From Larix sibirica (lineage: Eukaryota > Streptophyta > Pinopsida > Pinales > Pinaceae): a DNA stretch of 10,093 nt. The position numbers and the translations under genes are program-made. The stretch is from the NCBI GenBank assembly GCA_004151065.3, contig NWUY0300021688.1, positions 1 to 10,093 on the forward strand, written 5' to 3'. Positions 8,883 to 10,093 of the stretch are shown one piece after another. Every line of letters starts with the position of its first letter. The first letter of the stretch is position 1. The notes under the pieces were generated by a model. It made no database searches and had not been told where the DNA came from. It was given only the letters and a program-made list of their open reading frames with translations.

Positions 8883-9599
8883 CTGTAAATCTTTTCCAAC
8901 CACCAATTCCAATCCCGACCCTTTGTTAACCACGACCTTTTTCCTCTTCTGCACCCCCTCTCTGCCAGAATTTGGTGCCGAGGAGGCCTTCAATTCCTCC
9001 AAATTCAAATATTTTCCAATAAAACCAACCCCTCTGGGCTCTGAATCTGCACCTAACAGACAATATCCCACTTTCGAACCAGAGATAAAATGCGTCGAAA
9101 GAGCCTTCGGGGATGACATAGAAGCTTTATTTTCGCTTACCTCCTATGCAGTACAGGACTCACGACCTACGCCATTATGGATATTTGCGGGCTTTGATTT
9201 CCGTGCATGCAGAGGAATGAAGGTGGATTTTAATCTTGTACCTTCCAAAGTTGTTTTTGTCATCCCTTTCCTGGGAATGATGGCCTCCAACCACTGGCAT
9301 GGGAGAGATCTTGAGCTGAGACCATCAAACGTCACCACCATCATGGAAGGATGTGGGATCCGGTTCTGAGCATCCCTTCTGTCCTGGCCTTGTAAAGCAC
9401 CTGGATCACTAATAACACTGTCATCATACCGCCCTGACTGGTGGTTAACCTCAGGGACCTGCCCCCACCCATCTTCAGACCCCTACATCCACCTCGAATA
9501 TTGCAGGGAGGATTTGACTTCCTCATCCCCATAGAATACGTTGACACTCTGGACAGAGTCATCGGAGTAGTCAATCACAGTGCCATAGATATCCTCCAT

Positions 9600-9691
9600 T
9601 TATAGGGAGGACTTGCAACTTCTAAACCCTAGAGTTCTGTGCTAGAAACCCTATCCATCCATGCCTTGGGTTTCTTTTGCGAGGTCTATCC
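9600..9691 (-). other. LINE 5' leader
   Basis: These 92 bases lie between the candidate target-site duplication and the ORF1 start. They contain no domain-coding frame. A tiny upstream frame, ATG-GAT-GGA-TAG (9662-9651), precedes ORF1. If the element was transcribed from its own first base, an internal promoter would lie here or at the start of ORF1, but I see no specific element. A small 5' truncation cannot be excluded. Confidence 0.5.
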
Positions 9692-9707
9692 AACTAGCTC
9701 CTTGGTT
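9692..9707. repeat. Candidate target-site duplication, right copy
   Basis: The 16 bases aactagctccttggtt pair with 3235-3250 (14 of 16, two transitions). The position is immediately upstream of the LINE leader on the minus strand. The length lies within the range usual for L1-type insertions. Confidence 0.7.
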
Positions 9708-9904
9708 GTTATTACTGACTAATATTTTTTATTGAAAAATAAATTTGGCCGAAGGTTTGTTCCTTTTGTGTAGGCCTTTGAAATTTTGAATTGACTTTTT
9801 TGTTCCCAAAAAATGTCCAAATGTTTTCAGTCAAAACTTAGGTCATGTATTTCAAATAAAAGTTTGGGTTGACTCTCGTGGTATTCTACCATGAACCTTC
9901 ATAC
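9708..9904. other. Right flank, no recognisable gene
   Basis: This is AT-rich sequence outside the LINE with T and A runs and no open frame of note. A 15-base segment at 9867-9881 resembles 10009-10023 (13 of 15), so the tandem repeat to the right may begin here as a diverged unit. Confidence 0.5.
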
Positions 9905-10093
9905 ACACCTTGTGCCAAAGAGATTACCAATGCTTCCACATTCAACCACCTATAAAGGATCTTTGATGCCATTTATAGCTTAGAGAAATAGAATGGGTAG
10001 GTTCAATTGGTTTACTCTTGTGGATAGTAACACCTTGTGCCAAAGAGATTACCAATGCTTCCACATTCAACCACCTATAAAGGATCTTTGATG
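9905..10093. repeat. 125-bp period direct repeat, cut by window end
   Basis: Positions 9905-9968 and 10030-10093 are identical over 64 bases, with a period of 125. The second copy is truncated by the end of the window, so the identity probably continues. One full unit (9905-10029) is visible. The pattern suits the start of a tandem minisatellite or satellite array, or a local duplication. No coding frame or transposon end was recognised within the unit. Confidence 0.85.

Larger units (their letters stand above)
7531..9599 (-). pseudogene. LINE ORF1 (gag-like RNA-binding protein), broken
   Basis: In an active element this protein binds the element RNA. The start is the ATG at 9599-9597, beginning MEDIYGTVIDYSDDS. 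The end is TAA at 7533-7531. Removing one copy of the 62-bp duplication leaves 2007 bases, exactly 669 codons in a single frame, which strongly supports both ends. Domains in order are an acidic, low-complexity N-terminus, a DUF4283-like domain (about 8882-8480) and a CCHC knuckle (8348-8307). A long, poorly conserved C-terminal part follows, with a basic, Lys-rich stretch near its end (about 7660-7560). Nine in-frame stops occur: 9485-9483, 9146-9144, 8681-8679, 8588-8586, 8477-8475, 8064-8062, 8061-8059, 7869-7867 and 7818-7816. Six are TAG. There are no other net frameshifts, in contrast to ORF2. Confidence 0.9.
3251..9691 (-). mobile_element. Decayed near full-length plant L1-type LINE
   Basis: This is a non-LTR retrotransposon read on the minus strand. 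In order it holds a 92-base leader, ORF1 (gag-like, DUF4283 plus zinc knuckle), ORF2 (endonuclease, reverse transcriptase, zf-RVT, RNase H), a 174-base 3' UTR and an A/T-rich tail. The order and motifs match the plant L1 lineage that carries a C-terminal RNase H. Imperfect 16-bp duplications border both ends, so the 5' end is probably complete or nearly so, which is uncommon for LINEs. No long terminal repeats, integrase or aspartic protease are seen, which excludes an LTR element. The copy is dead: stops and frameshifts occur throughout both ORFs. The age appears old, judged from the density of lesions and the diverged duplications. Confidence 0.93.

Noticed and set aside
8689-9369. Plus-strand open frame of 226 codons, the longest intact frame in the window
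   Set aside because: It lies wholly antisense to ORF1, whose conserved DUF4283 blocks are on the minus strand, and its own translation shows no family motif.
1-10093. CRISPR array, prokaryotic operon, LTR retrotransposon or virus
   Set aside because: No spaced short repeats, no integrase, protease or LTR pair, and no capsid or movement protein were seen. The motif order is that of a plant LINE.

Overview
The window looks like nuclear intergenic DNA from a seed plant, possibly a gymnosperm (that lineage is inferred from the style of the LINE proteins and was not tested). It is AT-rich, has no compact operons or ribosome-binding sites, and contains no intact gene longer than about 230 codons. 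Its only recognisable coding content is one large, decayed non-LTR retrotransposon (LINE, plant L1 type) on the minus strand.

Layout: positions 1-3234 are left flank. This is AT-rich, with only short unrelated open frames and homopolymer or microsatellite tracts, and I recognise no gene in it. Positions 3251-9691 hold a near full-length LINE of about 6.44 kb read right to left. It has a short 5' leader (9691-9600), ORF1 (9599-7531) with a DUF4283-like domain and a CCHC zinc knuckle, and ORF2 (7531-3425) with apurinic-like endonuclease, reverse transcriptase, zf-RVT and C-terminal RNase H. A short 3' UTR ends in an (ATTTTT)3-type tail. Candidate 16-bp target-site duplications (14/16 identical) sit exactly outside both ends, at 3235-3250 and 9692-9707. 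Positions 9708-10093 are right flank and end in a direct repeat with a 125-bp period that runs off the window.

In an active element, ORF1 would coat the RNA. ORF2 would nick the target, prime reverse transcription and remove RNA. The ORF1 stop and ORF2 start overlap as TAATG, which suggests coupled translation. This copy cannot work. ORF1 has nine in-frame stops, a 62-bp tandem duplication that shifts the frame, and a zinc knuckle missing two of three cysteines. ORF2 has at least seven frame changes, many stops, and damage in the endonuclease, the reverse transcriptase motif C and the RNase H active site. Most of the substitutions I can polarise look like C:G to T:A transitions, as expected of a methylated, silenced plant transposon. 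I found no novel functional system. The most distinctive points are the precise 62-bp duplication, the TAATG junction, the recoverable target-site duplication and the 125-bp repeat at the right edge.
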